DNA of 64,000 nucleotides from Bog-532 sp963775825 (GCA_963775825.1 CAVZKY010000068.1:124001-188000), one strand, 5' to 3'; positions 1-8,875 are shown, numbered from the stretch's first letter. Notes: generated from the sequence alone by a model not told the origin. Translations and numbers: made by a program.

Positions 1-131
1 GAAACAGTATCGCGCTTCGGCCCGCCGACGTCGGGGACCCCCGGCGTTTTTCCGGGCCTTCCGCGGACCGGCCTGGTCTGGTAAAACCCGCCTAGCGCAA
101 GGCTGCGCCGCGAGGGCCAGAAAATGACATG

Positions 132-161
132 TTGAAGTCGAATGGCTTCAAATTGTATTCT
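132..161 (+). promoter_or_regulatory. Possible promoter with operator-like inverted repeat
   Basis: The first 310 bases hold no convincing gene. Within them is a local AT-rich patch with TTGAAG (132-137), an 18-base spacer and TATTCT (156-161), which resembles a housekeeping sigma promoter reading toward tusA. TTGAAG and CTTCAA (146-151) also form an inverted repeat around the spacer, as an operator would. This is pattern matching only; the leader to tusA would be about 140 bases. Confidence 0.3.
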
Positions 162-310
162 TGACCGCGGGACACAAGTGTCAGGGCATTATAGGGACGT
201 GGGCGTGATCGCATGAGCAGCCGCTGGTTTGGCCGGGCCGCTGAGCGCAGCGCTCCGGCCACGCTCGGCGGAACGGACGATGGCGGCTCCGATCAGGTGG
301 CTGCGACACA

Positions 311-550
311 ATGGCGCCGACCCCGCTGCTGACCATTGACGCGCTGGGCCGCAAGTGCCCCATCCCCATCATCATGCTGGCGGAACGCATCCATGAGGTG
401 CCGATCGGGCAGATCATCGCCGTGCTGGCCGATGACCCGGCCGCCGAGAACGACGTGCCCGCCTGGTGCCTGATGAAGTCGCACGACCACGTGTTCACCC
501 AGTCGCTGCCCCACGGCGGCTGGTCGATCCTGATCCGCCGCGGATACTAG
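311..550 (+). CDS. tusA: TusA/SirA-family sulfur carrier protein
   Basis: A 79-residue protein with the compact TusA fold signature. The N-terminal strand is followed by the active-site motif KCPIP near residues 15-19, whose cysteine carries a persulfide in characterised TusA proteins. The helix after it and the closing GGW segment match the family, whose usual length is 75-85 residues. TusA-type proteins relay sulfur for tRNA thiolation or other sulfur trafficking; which pathway it serves here is unknown because no cysteine desulfurase or rhodanese is adjacent. The ATG has only a weak GGTGG upstream. It is followed immediately by an intergenic repeat element and faces a convergent minus-strand gene. 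Confidence 0.85.
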   Translation: MAPTPLLTIDALGRKCPIPIIMLAERIHEVPIGQIIAVLADDPAAENDVPAWCLMKSHDHVFTQSLPHGGWSILIRRGY

Positions 551-762
551 AAGGGCTGTGCTGGCCCGGGGGGGCGCCCCCCCGGAACCCCCCGCTGCGC
601 TTCGCGCCCCCGCGGTGGTACTTCGCCGACACACCGGCCGCTCACCGGGCACGAGGCCCGGTTCGCTGGGCCGGTAGCGAGCGCCTCGCCGTGACCCGCG
701 GTGGTGCTCGCCGACAGCACCGGCCGCTCACCCAGGCCTTCGGCCCGGGGTCGCTGGGCCGG
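551..762 (+). repeat. Modular GC-rich intergenic repeat, copy R1 (full, two hairpin units)
   Basis: This copy fills the gap between the convergent tusA and DUF3558-like genes. It starts with a head of GTGCTGGCCCGGGGGG type that folds back on CCCCCCGG, then two units of the form ACCGGCC(A/G)CTC...GGCCCGG...GCTGGGCCGGT (about 633-682 and 718-765). Each unit can fold as a nested hairpin: an inner CCGGGC/GCCCGG-type stem and an outer ACCGGCC/GGCCGGT stem. Other copies are at about 5400, 6588, 15375, 35029, 44862, 47391 and 48099. Placement between two stop codons suggests a bidirectional transcription end, which is inferred. Confidence 0.85.
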
Positions 763-1389
763 TTAGGTCAGTTTTGAGAAGGCGGCTTGGGCTATGGCTT
801 GGGAGGCGGCGGAGAGCTGGGGCATCGAGACCGGGCCGTAGCCGCCGTTGTTGGACCTGTCCAGCCCGTTCAGGACCACGGTGATCAGGACGTTCCGGTA
901 GCGGATGACGGTCGTGGCCACGTCGGTGATGGCCCCGCCCACCACATATACCTGAGTGGCGGTGAACGCGGCCGTGCCTAGCTTGGGCACCACCGTGACC
1001 TGGCCGCGCGGGGCGCCGGTCGCCGGGGCCGGATCCTGCTTCTGCTGCATGGCTTCGGCGTAGGCGTCGATGGCGGCGAACGTCGCACTGCCGTCCCCGC
1101 TGGCCAGCCCGTTGGGCGTGTAAGCCTGGATATCGAGCTGCAGCAGCCGGTAGACGGGGCGGACGTCGAGCGTCCAGTCGCACTGGCTGCCGAGCGGGCC
1201 GTCAAGGGGCGGCGGGGCGGCGGACTTGGGCCGACCGGAAAGATAGCTGTCCACCGTGGCGGCCGGCACCGACGGGCAGGCGTCCGGCACCTTCTGAATC
1301 TCGCCGGGCAGGAAGGTGGTGATGAGCGAGCCAGGTGTGACCGGGGCCGGGGTTGAGCGGCCCGGGACGATCAGGACCACGACCGCCAC
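763..1389 (-). CDS. DUF3558-like exported or membrane-anchored protein
   Basis: About 208 residues of an extracytoplasmic domain with two cysteines (near residues 38 and 69) and the small, polar, valine-rich composition of actinobacterial DUF3558-type proteins. A GTG start is used here, but the true gene probably begins further upstream. One frame over, at about 1385-1480, there is an arginine-rich stretch followed by a hydrophobic helix (FWVVPAAVVIV), and the chosen frame continues it with VAVVVLIV. A single-base frame break near 1390 therefore seems to split one signal-anchor helix. No function is known for this class. The gene faces tusA across a repeat copy. Confidence 0.55.
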   Translation of the reverse strand: MAVVVLIVPGRSTPAPVTPGSLITTFLPGEIQKVPDACPSVPAATVDSYLSGRPKSAAPPPLDGPLGSQCDWTLDVRPVYRLLQLDIQAYTPNGLASGDGSATFAAIDAYAEAMQQKQDPAPATGAPRGQVTVVPKLGTAAFTATQVYVVGGAITDVATTVIRYRNVLITVVLNGLDRSNNGGYGPVSMPQLSAASQAIAQAAFSKLT

Positions 1390-1701
1390 GACGATTGACG
1401 ATGACGACCGCGGCCGGCACCACCCAGAAAAGCGGTCCGCGCCGTTTGCCGCGCCCCCGGCTGCGCCGCTGGCCGCGGCTGCGCCCCTGCCCGGCGGCCG
1501 GCCCCGGCGGTCAACGAGTGGGGGCCAGTCCGCAGCGAGCGCGTCGTCCGCTGGCTCCGGAGCGGAACCGGCGCGACGTACGCCGCGGAAGTGACCCCTG
1601 CTCTGTCACAGCGCGCCTCCGGGTAAGGACGATCAGACCGGGTAAATCGTATGGCACCACCCATAGGGCGCGCGGGCGTTCGGCCGGGCTGGGCAGGCGG
1701 C
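1390..1701 (-). other. Gap holding the probable N-terminal segment of the DUF3558-like gene
   Basis: No independent gene is supported. On the minus strand this stretch encodes, with frame breaks and one in-frame TGA, an arginine/glycine-rich cytoplasmic tail leading into the hydrophobic helix described for the gene at 763-1389. The tail could begin at a GTG near 1610 (reading V-T-E-Q-G-S). Upstream of that lies about 90 bases before the tsaE stop, in which no clear signal is seen. Confidence 0.35.
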
Positions 1702-2160
1702 TCAGGCGGAGGCGAGCTCGACGTCGGCCCAGCGGGAGCCGACCCCGCTGATCCGGACCGTCCGGCGGTCGCCGGAGAGCTCGATCGAAACCTCAAGACG
1801 GTCCTCGGACAATCCCTCGGCCAGGCCTTCACCCCACTCCACCGCGGTCACCGAACTGGCCGCGTCCGAGTCGAGGTCGAGATCGTCGATCTCGGCCACC
1901 CCGCCCAGGCGGTACGCGTCGGCGTGCACCAGAGCCGGTCCACCCCGCAGCGACGGGTGCACGCGGGCGATCACGAACGTCGGCGACGTTACCGGGCCCC
2001 GGACCCCCAGGCCTTCCCCGATGCCCTGAACCAGGGTGGTCTTGCCCGCGCCGAGCGGCCCGCTGAGGACCAGCAGGTCCCCGGCCCGCAGATCGGCGGC
2101 CAGGCGGCGGCCCAGGCCGCGCATCTCGTCGGCCGTGGCCACGTCGACGTGCTCACGCAT
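1702..2160 (-). CDS. tsaE: TsaE, ATPase for tRNA threonylcarbamoyladenosine synthesis
   Basis: A 152-residue P-loop ATPase. The Walker A motif GPLGAGKTTLVQG lies near residues 34-46, followed by the TSPTFV signature and a DAYRL segment, all diagnostic of TsaE (formerly YjeE). TsaE works with TsaB and TsaD to make the t6A modification at position 37 of ANN-decoding tRNAs. The chosen ATG overlaps the alr stop by 8 bases, which is typical translational coupling. In many actinobacteria tsaB, rimI and tsaD follow directly; here they are absent downstream, where the DUF3558-like gene lies instead. Confidence 0.93.
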   Translation of the reverse strand: MREHVDVATADEMRGLGRRLAADLRAGDLLVLSGPLGAGKTTLVQGIGEGLGVRGPVTSPTFVIARVHPSLRGGPALVHADAYRLGGVAEIDDLDLDSDAASSVTAVEWGEGLAEGLSEDRLEVSIELSGDRRTVRISGVGSRWADVELASA

Positions 2161-3346
2161 CTCCGGTGTCCGCTGGCTCGTCCGCACCGGCGGGCCGGCC
2201 CGCGCCGCCAGGGGCTGCGTAGGTCCGTCGGACCCGCGCCCCGATCCCGGTGACAATCTCATAGGAAATGGTGCCGAGGGCCTCGCCCCACTCCTGGGCC
2301 GTGGCCTCGCCGCCGTCGCCGGGGCCGAAGAGCAGCACTTCTTCACCGGCCGCCACCGGCTCGTCCCCGAAGTCGACGACGAACTGGTCCATGCAGACCG
2401 TCCCGGCGATCGGCCACCGGCGGCCACGGGCCTGCACCAGGGCACGTCCCGCCGCGGCCCGCGGCACGCCGTCGGCGTAACCGAGCGGGACCAGGCCCAG
2501 GGTGGTCTCGGCCGTGGTGACGTACCGGTGGCCGTACGACACCCCGGTGCCGGCCGGCACCCGTTTCACCTGCGCCAGCCGCGCCTTCAGCGTCATGGCC
2601 GGCCGCAGCCAGCCGGGGGCGCCGCCGGGGAGCGTGGACAGGCCGTAGATGGCGCCACCCAGGCGCACCAGATCCAGCCGGGACTCCGGCACGGTCAGCG
2701 CGCCCGCGGTGTTGGCGATGTGCCGGACCTCCGGGACCAGCCCGGCCTTCTCCGCGTAGTCGGCCGCCTCGCCGAACCGGGCGAGCTGCGCGGCGATCGA
2801 TGGATGCCCAGGCTCGTCGGCGCACGCGAAATGCGACCACAGGCCGGTGACCCGCAGCTGGCCGTCCGCCTGGGCGGCCAGCGCCGCATCCACCACGGCG
2901 GGCCATTCGGCCTTCGTCGCACCGCCCCGGCTGAGGCCGGTGTCCGCCTTGAGGTGGAGCCGGGCCGGGCGCCCGGCCCGCTCGGCGGCGTGCGCGATCT
3001 GCCGGACCAGGGCGACCGTGCCCGCGGTCAGGTCAACGCCCGCCCTGATGGCGTCGGCGTGTGCGTCCTCGCCCAGCGCCATCAGGCACAGGACCGGTAC
3101 CGTGAGGCCGGCCTGGCGCAGCCGGAGGGCCTCCGCGACGTGCACGACGCCCAGCCAGTCTGTCCCGCCCGCGACGGCAGCCGCTCCGGCCTGGGCGATG
3201 CCGTGCCCGTACCCGTCGGCCTTGACGACGGCCATGACCAGGCTGCCGTTCATCCGCCGCCGCAGGGTCGCCACGTTGCGGGTGATCGCGGCCAGGTCGA
3301 CCGGCGCCTCAGCGTGGTAGGTGTCCGCGGTCCCGTCCATGACCAT
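2153..3346 (-). CDS. alr: Alanine racemase
   Basis: A 397-residue fold-III PLP enzyme that interconverts L- and D-alanine for peptidoglycan. The PLP lysine sits in AVVKADGYGHG (Lys42 from this start). The substrate-side tyrosine region VSYGHRY (about residue 270) and the C-terminal DQFVVD segment are present. The start is one of two nearby ATGs (3346 or 3340); the first is used. The open frame continues upstream without a stop, so a longer start is not excluded. The gene lies 58 bases downstream of nnr and overlaps tsaE, in the conserved actinobacterial acpS-nnr-alr-tsaE order. Confidence 0.93.
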   Translation of the reverse strand: MVMDGTADTYHAEAPVDLAAITRNVATLRRRMNGSLVMAVVKADGYGHGIAQAGAAAVAGGTDWLGVVHVAEALRLRQAGLTVPVLCLMALGEDAHADAIRAGVDLTAGTVALVRQIAHAAERAGRPARLHLKADTGLSRGGATKAEWPAVVDAALAAQADGQLRVTGLWSHFACADEPGHPSIAAQLARFGEAADYAEKAGLVPEVRHIANTAGALTVPESRLDLVRLGGAIYGLSTLPGGAPGWLRPAMTLKARLAQVKRVPAGTGVSYGHRYVTTAETTLGLVPLGYADGVPRAAAGRALVQARGRRWPIAGTVCMDQFVVDFGDEPVAAGEEVLLFGPGDGGEATAQEWGEALGTISYEIVTGIGARVRRTYAAPGGAGRPAGADEPADTGDA

Positions 3347-3404
3347 CAAGTTTGCCAGCTCGCGGCACCAGACGGTCCGCGACCGCGCAGTCCCCGGCCG
3401 GTCA

Positions 3405-4994
3405 TCACGCCCTGATCGCGCGGATGGCTCCCGGCAGCGCCCGGACGACGTCGGCAGCGCCGATGGGTGCACCCGGGACCGACGGCCCGTCTCCCACGGC
3501 CTCGTCCACGGCCGTCTCAGCACCGGGCGCCGTACCGGACAGGTCACCGGCGGCCGCGCGGCGGGCCGCCACCCCGTGCAGGAAGGCGGCCGCTTGCGCG
3601 GCCGCGGCCGGCGCCAGGCCCTGCGCGAGCAGCGACCCGGCCAGGCCGGACAGGACGTCACCGGAACCGGCAGTGGCCAGCCAGGGCGTCCCGGTGGAGT
3701 TGACCAGATCGGGCTGGCCGGGACCGCCGGGCGGTGAGCAGATGACCGTGGTGGAGCCCTTGAGCAGGACCGTCACCCCGAGCTGGCGGGCCGCGTCCCG
3801 GGCGTGCTGAAGGCGCTGCGCCTCGATGTCGGCGCGGTCGGCACCGGTGAGCCGGGATAGCTCACCGGCGTGCGGTGTGATCAGCGTCGGCGCCTGGCGC
3901 GGCAGCAGATCCCGGTGCTCAGCGAGCACGGTCAGGCCGTCCGCATCGACGAGGACCGGCAGATCCGTGCCGAGTACCGCCCGCAGCAGCTCGGCGGAAT
4001 CATCGCCGGTGCCCATGCCCGGTCCGGCCACCCAGGCCTGCACGCGCCCCACCGAGGCGAGGAAATCCTCCGCCGTCGTCGCCGCGAACCGGTTGCCGCC
4101 AGGGGGCTCCGCCGGGAGGACGGTGATCACGGTCTCCGGCCACCACTGCCGCACGACCTCCACGGCCGGCTTGGCGGAGACGAACCGGACCATGCCCGCG
4201 CCCCCGCGGATGGCGCCGCCGACAGACAGCACGGCCGCGCCGGTGAAGGGCTCGCTGCCGGATACGACGCCGATGACACCCCGGCGGTACTTGTCAGAGT
4301 CGGCCGTGGGCACGGGCAGCATCGCGGCGATGTCCGCAGCTTGCGCGGAGACGACATCCGGCGCATCAAGGTGCGGCCCCAGTCCGATGTCGACCAGCTC
4401 GACCACCCCGGCGTGCGCGGCGCCGGGATCGACGAGCAGCCCGGGTTTCCAGGTACCGAAGGTGACCGTGACGTCGGCTTGCATCGCGGGCCCGTCGACC
4501 GCGCCGGTGTCCGCGTCGACGCCGCTGGGCAGGTCCACGGCGACCACCGTCGCGGTTGAGCGGGCGGCCAGGGCGGCGAGGCCCGCGTAGGCGGTCCGCA
4601 ACCCTCCGTGGCCCCCGATCCCGAGCATCCCGTCCAGGATGAGATCGGCTCGGCCGATGGCAGCCTCGGCGGCCGCTTCGCCGCCGGAAACGATTCGGCC
4701 GCCGGACGCGCGCAGGGCAGCCGAGCCGCCCTCATGGATCCGGGACCCGGCCGCGATGGCCAGAACACCGGCTCCGCGCCGGGCCAGCCGGGCCCCGGCG
4801 TACAGCGCGTCCCCGCCGTTGTCGCCGCTTCCGGCCAGCACCACGATCCGCGACCCGTACACCGGGCCGAGGAGCGTCGCGCACACCGAAGCCAGGCCCG
4901 CCGCGGCGCGCTGCATGAGGGCCCCGTCGGGCAGTGCGGCCATCAGCTCGCTCTCGGCCGCGCGGACCTTGGCGACGTTGTGCGCATCGCGCAT
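3405..4994 (-). CDS. nnr: Bifunctional NAD(P)HX epimerase/dehydratase
   Basis: A 529-residue fusion repairing hydrated NADH and NADPH. The N-terminal YjeF-N epimerase half carries the GSGDNGGDAL motif near residues 55-64. The C-terminal ribokinase-like ADP-dependent dehydratase half ends with the nucleotide-binding GSGDVLSG motif. The ATG at 4994 is preceded by GGGAGG eight bases upstream. The gene sits between acpS and alr, the standard actinobacterial neighbourhood. Full length and intact. Confidence 0.93.
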   Translation of the reverse strand: MRDAHNVAKVRAAESELMAALPDGALMQRAAAGLASVCATLLGPVYGSRIVVLAGSGDNGGDALYAGARLARRGAGVLAIAAGSRIHEGGSAALRASGGRIVSGGEAAAEAAIGRADLILDGMLGIGGHGGLRTAYAGLAALAARSTATVVAVDLPSGVDADTGAVDGPAMQADVTVTFGTWKPGLLVDPGAAHAGVVELVDIGLGPHLDAPDVVSAQAADIAAMLPVPTADSDKYRRGVIGVVSGSEPFTGAAVLSVGGAIRGGAGMVRFVSAKPAVEVVRQWWPETVITVLPAEPPGGNRFAATTAEDFLASVGRVQAWVAGPGMGTGDDSAELLRAVLGTDLPVLVDADGLTVLAEHRDLLPRQAPTLITPHAGELSRLTGADRADIEAQRLQHARDAARQLGVTVLLKGSTTVICSPPGGPGQPDLVNSTGTPWLATAGSGDVLSGLAGSLLAQGLAPAAAAQAAAFLHGVAARRAAAGDLSGTAPGAETAVDEAVGDGPSVPGAPIGAADVVRALPGAIRAIRA

Positions 4995-5021
4995 GAGGAG
5001 CGCCTCCCTTTCAGTAGGCCT

Positions 5022-5378
5022 TCAGCTGGGGCCTTCGGCTATGACCACGGCCACCGCGGCGCCGCCGTCGTGGCTGAGCGACAGGTGCCAGCGCGCCACG
5101 CCCAGCCGATCCGCCGCGGCCGCCACCGTACCGCGGAGCCGCAGCGCGGGACGCCCGCTGTCGTCGCGGACCACCTCGGCGTCGGTCCACCGCAGCCCGG
5201 GCGGCGCGCCGAGCGCCTTGGCCAGCGCCTCCTTGGCGGCGAAGCGGGCGGCCAGCGAGGTGACAGGCAGGCCGCGCTCGGCGTCGACGAACAGGCGCTC
5301 GGCCAGGGCCGGGGTACGGTCCAGCGCGACGGCCAGCCGCGCGACGTCCGCGATGTCGACCCCGATGCCCATGATCAC
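5022..5378 (-). CDS. acpS: Holo-[acyl-carrier-protein] synthase
   Basis: A 118-residue phosphopantetheinyl transferase of the AcpS class. The N-terminal GIGVDIADVARL motif supplies the magnesium-binding aspartate, and RFAAKEALAKALG contains the essential Glu/Lys pair. It transfers 4'-phosphopantetheine from CoA to apo-ACP. The GTG at 5378 gives M-I-M-G-I-G, matching the family start; an ATG six bases downstream is the alternative. Repeat sequence and an IS remnant begin about 25 bases upstream, so its promoter may be shared with or supplied by that DNA. Confidence 0.93.
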   Translation of the reverse strand: MIMGIGVDIADVARLAVALDRTPALAERLFVDAERGLPVTSLAARFAAKEALAKALGAPPGLRWTDAEVVRDDSGRPALRLRGTVAAAADRLGVARWHLSLSHDGGAAVAVVIAEGPS

Positions 5379-5399
5379 GGCTCAAGGGTATTGGCAACG

Positions 5400-5502
5400 C
5401 CGTCCGGGGGGACGACCCCCTGGACCCCCCGCTTCCCGCTGCGGTGCGGACCGCAGTACCGGCCACTCGCCGAGGCCTACGGCCCCGGCTCGGCCCGGTC
5501 TT
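5400..5502 (+). repeat. Intergenic repeat, copy R2 (degenerate)
   Basis: A weathered copy: the head reads GGGGGGACGACCCCCTGGACCCCCC, broken here as GGGGGG-ACGA-CCCCC-TGGA-CCCCCC, and one hairpin unit follows with ACCGGCCACTC and GGCCTACGGCC. It abuts the truncated 3' end of the transposase remnant at about 5503, so this copy may mark the breakpoint. Confidence 0.6.
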
Positions 5503-6512
5503 GGAGGTAGTGCAGCGAGCCCGCAGCGGGCAGCGGCGGCAGGCGGCACGGAAGGTCACGTTACGGCGGGCGCTGATGCGCCGGATGAGCCCGGCAGGGC
5601 AGGTCACGGTCCCGGCGGCCTCATCGACAGCGAAATCGTCCAGGGTGAACCCGCCCTCGACCGCGGGCTTGAGCGGCCCGGGCTTGATCACTGCCGCATG
5701 CCCGGCCTCGTGCACCGCCTTGCGCAGGTCCGCGGTGCCGTAGGCCGAGTCGGCGTACCACTCACACGGCGGGCTGCCGTCAGCGACGTGAGCAGCCAGG
5801 AACTGCGCGGCCAGGGCGGCGTCGCTGTGTTCTTCCCCCGAGGCCCGGGTCAGCTGCTCCCCGGTGATGATCCCGGTCTCCGGGCACGCCACGACATGGG
5901 CACGGTACCAGTCACGGCGGTTCTCCGGCGACTTGCGGGTGTGCCGGGCATCGGGATCCACCGTAGAGATGACCCGCCGCGCAGCGACCTTGCGGGCGAT
6001 CCGCCACCGCCCATCCGTCCCGTCCGACCCCTCAGCGGGCTCAACGTCCTGCCCGGCGACCAGCGCCAGCAGCCCCACCGCCGAGGCGGCCTGCTCATCC
6101 AGCTCACGCTCCGCCAGCACGGCGACCAGCGCGTTCGCGTCGTTCACCAGCGCTGAGACCAGCGCGTCCTTCGCCTGCGGGTCATCCCAGTCGATCTGCG
6201 GCTTACCAGGCTGGGAGTAGTCGTGGCCGGTGCACACCACCGTGATCTGCCCCGCCGCCCCGGGCACCACCCGGCCCACCCGGCGGATCGCGGCGATGAG
6301 CTGGGTGATGGTGTCCTGGGTGGCCACCGCATCAGCCAGGATCGTGGAATCCACCGCGCACCGGCGCCTGCCCTTCAAGACCCCGGTTTCCCCGATCACC
6401 TTCCTGACCGCATCGCTGATCCGGGGCGGGCAGGCCCGACTTCGCCAGGCGCCGCCGCCAGTACACCAGCGTCGAGGGATCAAACCCCCCATGATCCAGC
6501 TAGGCCAGTAAG
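5503..6512 (-). mobile_element. Decayed IS1182-type transposase remnant
   Basis: The minus strand encodes recognisable pieces of an IS1182-family transposase. They run in order GFDPSTLVYWRRR (about 6480), RRRCAVDSTILADAVATQD (the first catalytic aspartate region), the CTGHDYSQPGKP loop, ADSAYGT (second catalytic aspartate) and the cysteine-rich CRRCPLRARCTTSKTG. The N-terminal part is missing: a TAG directly precedes LDHGGFDPS. The reading frame is broken near 6427 and the C-terminus is cut at about 5503, where repeat copy R2 begins. No terminal inverted repeats or target duplication were recognised. It lies between glmM and acpS, where related genomes usually carry other genes such as glmS. 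Inactive. Confidence 0.8.
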
Positions 6513-6587
6513 GACGTACCGCCGTAGCCCGCGCTGGTGGCCGTTAGACCCGCACCAGTCCTGTCGACGAGAACCGCAGCAGGACCT

Positions 6588-6721
6588 ACGGTGAGGCGAT
6601 CGTGACCGGCCGCGAACCGGGCCTCCGGGCCCGGTGAGTGGCCGGTGTGTCGGCGAGTTACCACCGCGGGGCGCGAAGCGCAGCGGGGGGTTCCGGGGGG
6701 TCGCCCCCCGGGCCAGCACAG
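6588..6721 (-). repeat. Intergenic repeat, copy R3 (inverted, one hairpin unit)
   Basis: Read on the minus strand, the copy begins CTGTGCTGGCCCGGGG immediately after the glmM TAG stop and continues with the palindromic head, CCGCTGCGCTTCGCGCCCCGCGG, broken here as CCGCTGCGC-TTCGCGCCCCGCGG, and one CACCGG/CCGGTG hairpin unit. It separates glmM from the IS remnant. Confidence 0.8.
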
Positions 6722-8098
6722 CTAGGCGAGGACGGTCCGGATGGTTTCGGCTACGCGGCGGGCTATGGACTCGGCTTGGGCGGTGTCTACGGCTTCGACC
6801 ATGACGCGGATGGCGGGCTCGGTGCCACTGGGGCGGACCAGGATGCGGCCGGACGTACCCAGCTCGTCCCGGGCCGCCGCGACCGCCCGGTCGATCTCGG
6901 GGAAGTCAGCGGCGCGGGTCTTGTCCGCGGGGACGTTGATGAGGACCTGCGGGTACCGGGTCATGACCTTGACCGCCTCGGCCAGCGCCACGCCGCGGCG
7001 GGCCAGCACCGCGAGAAGCTGGAGGGCGGTCAGGATGCCGTCCCCGGTCGTCGCTTGCGTGGCCAGGATGATGTGGCCGGACTGCTCGCCGCCAAGGACG
7101 TAATGCCCGTCCAGCATGGCTTCCAGGACGTACCGGTCCCCGACAGGGGTCTCGACGATATGGATGCCCGCGTCGCTCATGGCCAGCCGGAAACCGAGGT
7201 TCGACATGACGGTGACGACGACCGTGTCCCGGGCGAGCTGGCCTTCCTCCTTGAGGTGGGTAGCGAGCACCGCGAGGATCTGGTCACCATCCACCACCTC
7301 GCCGTTGGCGTCGACCGCCAGGCAGCGGTCCGCGTCTCCATCGTGCGCGATGCCAACGTCAGCCCCCTGGGCCTGGACGGCCGTGGCCACAGCGTCCAGG
7401 CAGGTCGAGCCGCAGCCCTGATTGATGTTGTAGCCGTCGGGCTGCACGCCGATCGCGATGACCTCGGCACCCGCCCGGCGCAGCGCCTCGGGCGCGATGG
7501 TGTAGGCAGCGCCGTGTGCGCAGTCGACCACCACCCGCAGGCCCGCCAGCGGCGGCCGGACCGGCAGCGGCCCGTCGCCCAGGGACGCCAGCAGGTGCTG
7601 CAGATAGCGTTCCTGCTCTGCCTCGGCGTCGGTCACCCGCCCGAATCCGTGGGCGGGCAGGCCGTCCGGGCGGCTCTGCGTCAGGAAGCGCTCGATCCGG
7701 TCCTCGACGGCGTCGGGAAGCTTGCGCCCGCCCCGGGCGAAGAACTTGATCCCATTGTCCGGAGCCGGGTTGTGGCTGGCCGACAGGACCACGCCGAAGT
7801 CAGCGTCCAGGGCCTTGGTCAGATAGGCGACCGCGGGCGTGGGGAGCACCCCGAGCCGCAGCACGTCGACCCCGGAACTGGCCAGCCCGGCGACGACCGC
7901 GGCTTCGAGGAATTCACCGGAGACACGCGGATCCCGGCCCACGACAGCACGCGGGCGGGCGGGCGCGCCGTCCGGGCGCTGAGGATCCCGCAAGCCGAGC
8001 TCATGCGCGGCCGCTACGGACAGATCGAGGGCCAGCTGGGCCGTTAGTTCACGGCCTGCAATACCCCGGACACCGTCAGTGCCGAACAGAAGGCCCAT
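6722..8098 (-). CDS. glmM: Phosphoglucosamine mutase
   Basis: A 458-residue alpha-D-phosphohexomutase converting glucosamine-6-phosphate to glucosamine-1-phosphate for UDP-GlcNAc synthesis. The N-terminus LFGTDGVRG is typical of GlmM. The active-site serine lies in SASHNPAPDNGIK (Ser108), the magnesium loop is DGDADR, and the sugar-binding loop GEQSGH and phosphate-binding RPSGTEP follow. The ATG at 8098 is chosen because the family starts here; GGAG lies nine bases upstream. The gene is intact and followed directly by repeat copy R3. Confidence 0.95.
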   Translation of the reverse strand: MGLLFGTDGVRGIAGRELTAQLALDLSVAAAHELGLRDPQRPDGAPARPRAVVGRDPRVSGEFLEAAVVAGLASSGVDVLRLGVLPTPAVAYLTKALDADFGVVLSASHNPAPDNGIKFFARGGRKLPDAVEDRIERFLTQSRPDGLPAHGFGRVTDAEAEQERYLQHLLASLGDGPLPVRPPLAGLRVVVDCAHGAAYTIAPEALRRAGAEVIAIGVQPDGYNINQGCGSTCLDAVATAVQAQGADVGIAHDGDADRCLAVDANGEVVDGDQILAVLATHLKEEGQLARDTVVVTVMSNLGFRLAMSDAGIHIVETPVGDRYVLEAMLDGHYVLGGEQSGHIILATQATTGDGILTALQLLAVLARRGVALAEAVKVMTRYPQVLINVPADKTRAADFPEIDRAVAAARDELGTSGRILVRPSGTEPAIRVMVEAVDTAQAESIARRVAETIRTVLA

Positions 8099-8150
8099 GA
8101 AGTTACACTCCAAGTCGGCGAGGTTCCCGTTTAGATACAAGACGCGCAAC

Positions 8151-8186
8151 GCCGGTGCCCGGAGTACCAGGACTCCGGGCACCGGC
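8151..8186 (-). terminator. Perfect 15-bp hairpin after rpsI
   Basis: GCCGGTGCCCGGAGT (8151-8165) and ACTCCGGGCACCGGC (8172-8186) pair perfectly around a 6-base loop, 45 bases beyond the rpsI stop. There is no long T tract, as is common for actinobacterial terminators. It probably ends the rplM-rpsI transcript and separates it from glmM. Confidence 0.75.
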
Positions 8187-8230
8187 GCTCAGAACGCTAA
8201 GCGCCGGTAGCGGCCGCCGCGTCCGGCGTA

Positions 8231-8770
8231 CTAACGCTTGGAGTACTGCGGTGCCTTGCGGGCCTTCTTCAGGCCGTACTTCTTCCGCTCCTTCACCCGG
8301 GGATCGCGGGTCAGGAAACCGGCCTTCTTCAGCGCCGGACGGTTCTCCACGTCGATCAGGATCAGCGCCCGCGCGACACCGAGCCGCAGCGCGCCCGCCT
8401 GCCCGGTGACCCCGCCTCCGCTGATCCGGGCGATCACGTCGAACTGGCCCTCGGCACCCAGGGTGACCAGCGGCTCGCTGACGATCTGCTGGTGCACCTT
8501 GTTCGGGAAGTACCCCTCCAGGGGCCGCCCGTTGATCTGCCACTGCCCCGTGCCGGGGACGATGCGGACCCGCGCGATCGCTTCCTTGCGGCGCCCGGTC
8601 CCGGCGCTCTGGCCGGTGGTCACCGGACGGCGCGCCGGCTGCCCGGCGGCGTCCGCCGGCGACTCGCTGGTGTACTCGGAGGGAACGTCGGCTCCTTCGA
8701 ACTCCCCGAAGTCAGCGCCTTCCACGCCTGCGTCATCGACGGGCGTCTCTACCCCTGTGGGCTCAGCCAC
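8231..8770 (-). CDS. rpsI: 30S ribosomal protein S9
   Basis: A 179-residue S9. The conserved core begins at TGRRKEAIARVR and ends with the positively charged tail KKARKAPQYSKR that reaches the P-site tRNA. The first 50 residues are an acidic, low-complexity extension, longer than the roughly 130-residue E. coli protein but usual in actinobacteria. A GTG start is used. It lies downstream of rplM in the standard pair. Confidence 0.96.
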   Translation of the reverse strand: MAEPTGVETPVDDAGVEGADFGEFEGADVPSEYTSESPADAAGQPARRPVTTGQSAGTGRRKEAIARVRIVPGTGQWQINGRPLEGYFPNKVHQQIVSEPLVTLGAEGQFDVIARISGGGVTGQAGALRLGVARALILIDVENRPALKKAGFLTRDPRVKERKKYGLKKARKAPQYSKR

Positions 8771-8875
8771 GGTTACTTCCTCGTGCTTCCTGGCCTTGAG
8801 CTGTCGTCTGCTCGGCGGTCATCTCTGCGCGCCACGGACGGGGCGTGCGGCCCCGGCCCGCGGCCTGGGTGGTCT

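Noticed and set aside
5503..6512. Active insertion sequence
   Set aside because: Both transposase ends are missing, the frame is broken, and no terminal inverted repeats or target duplication were found.
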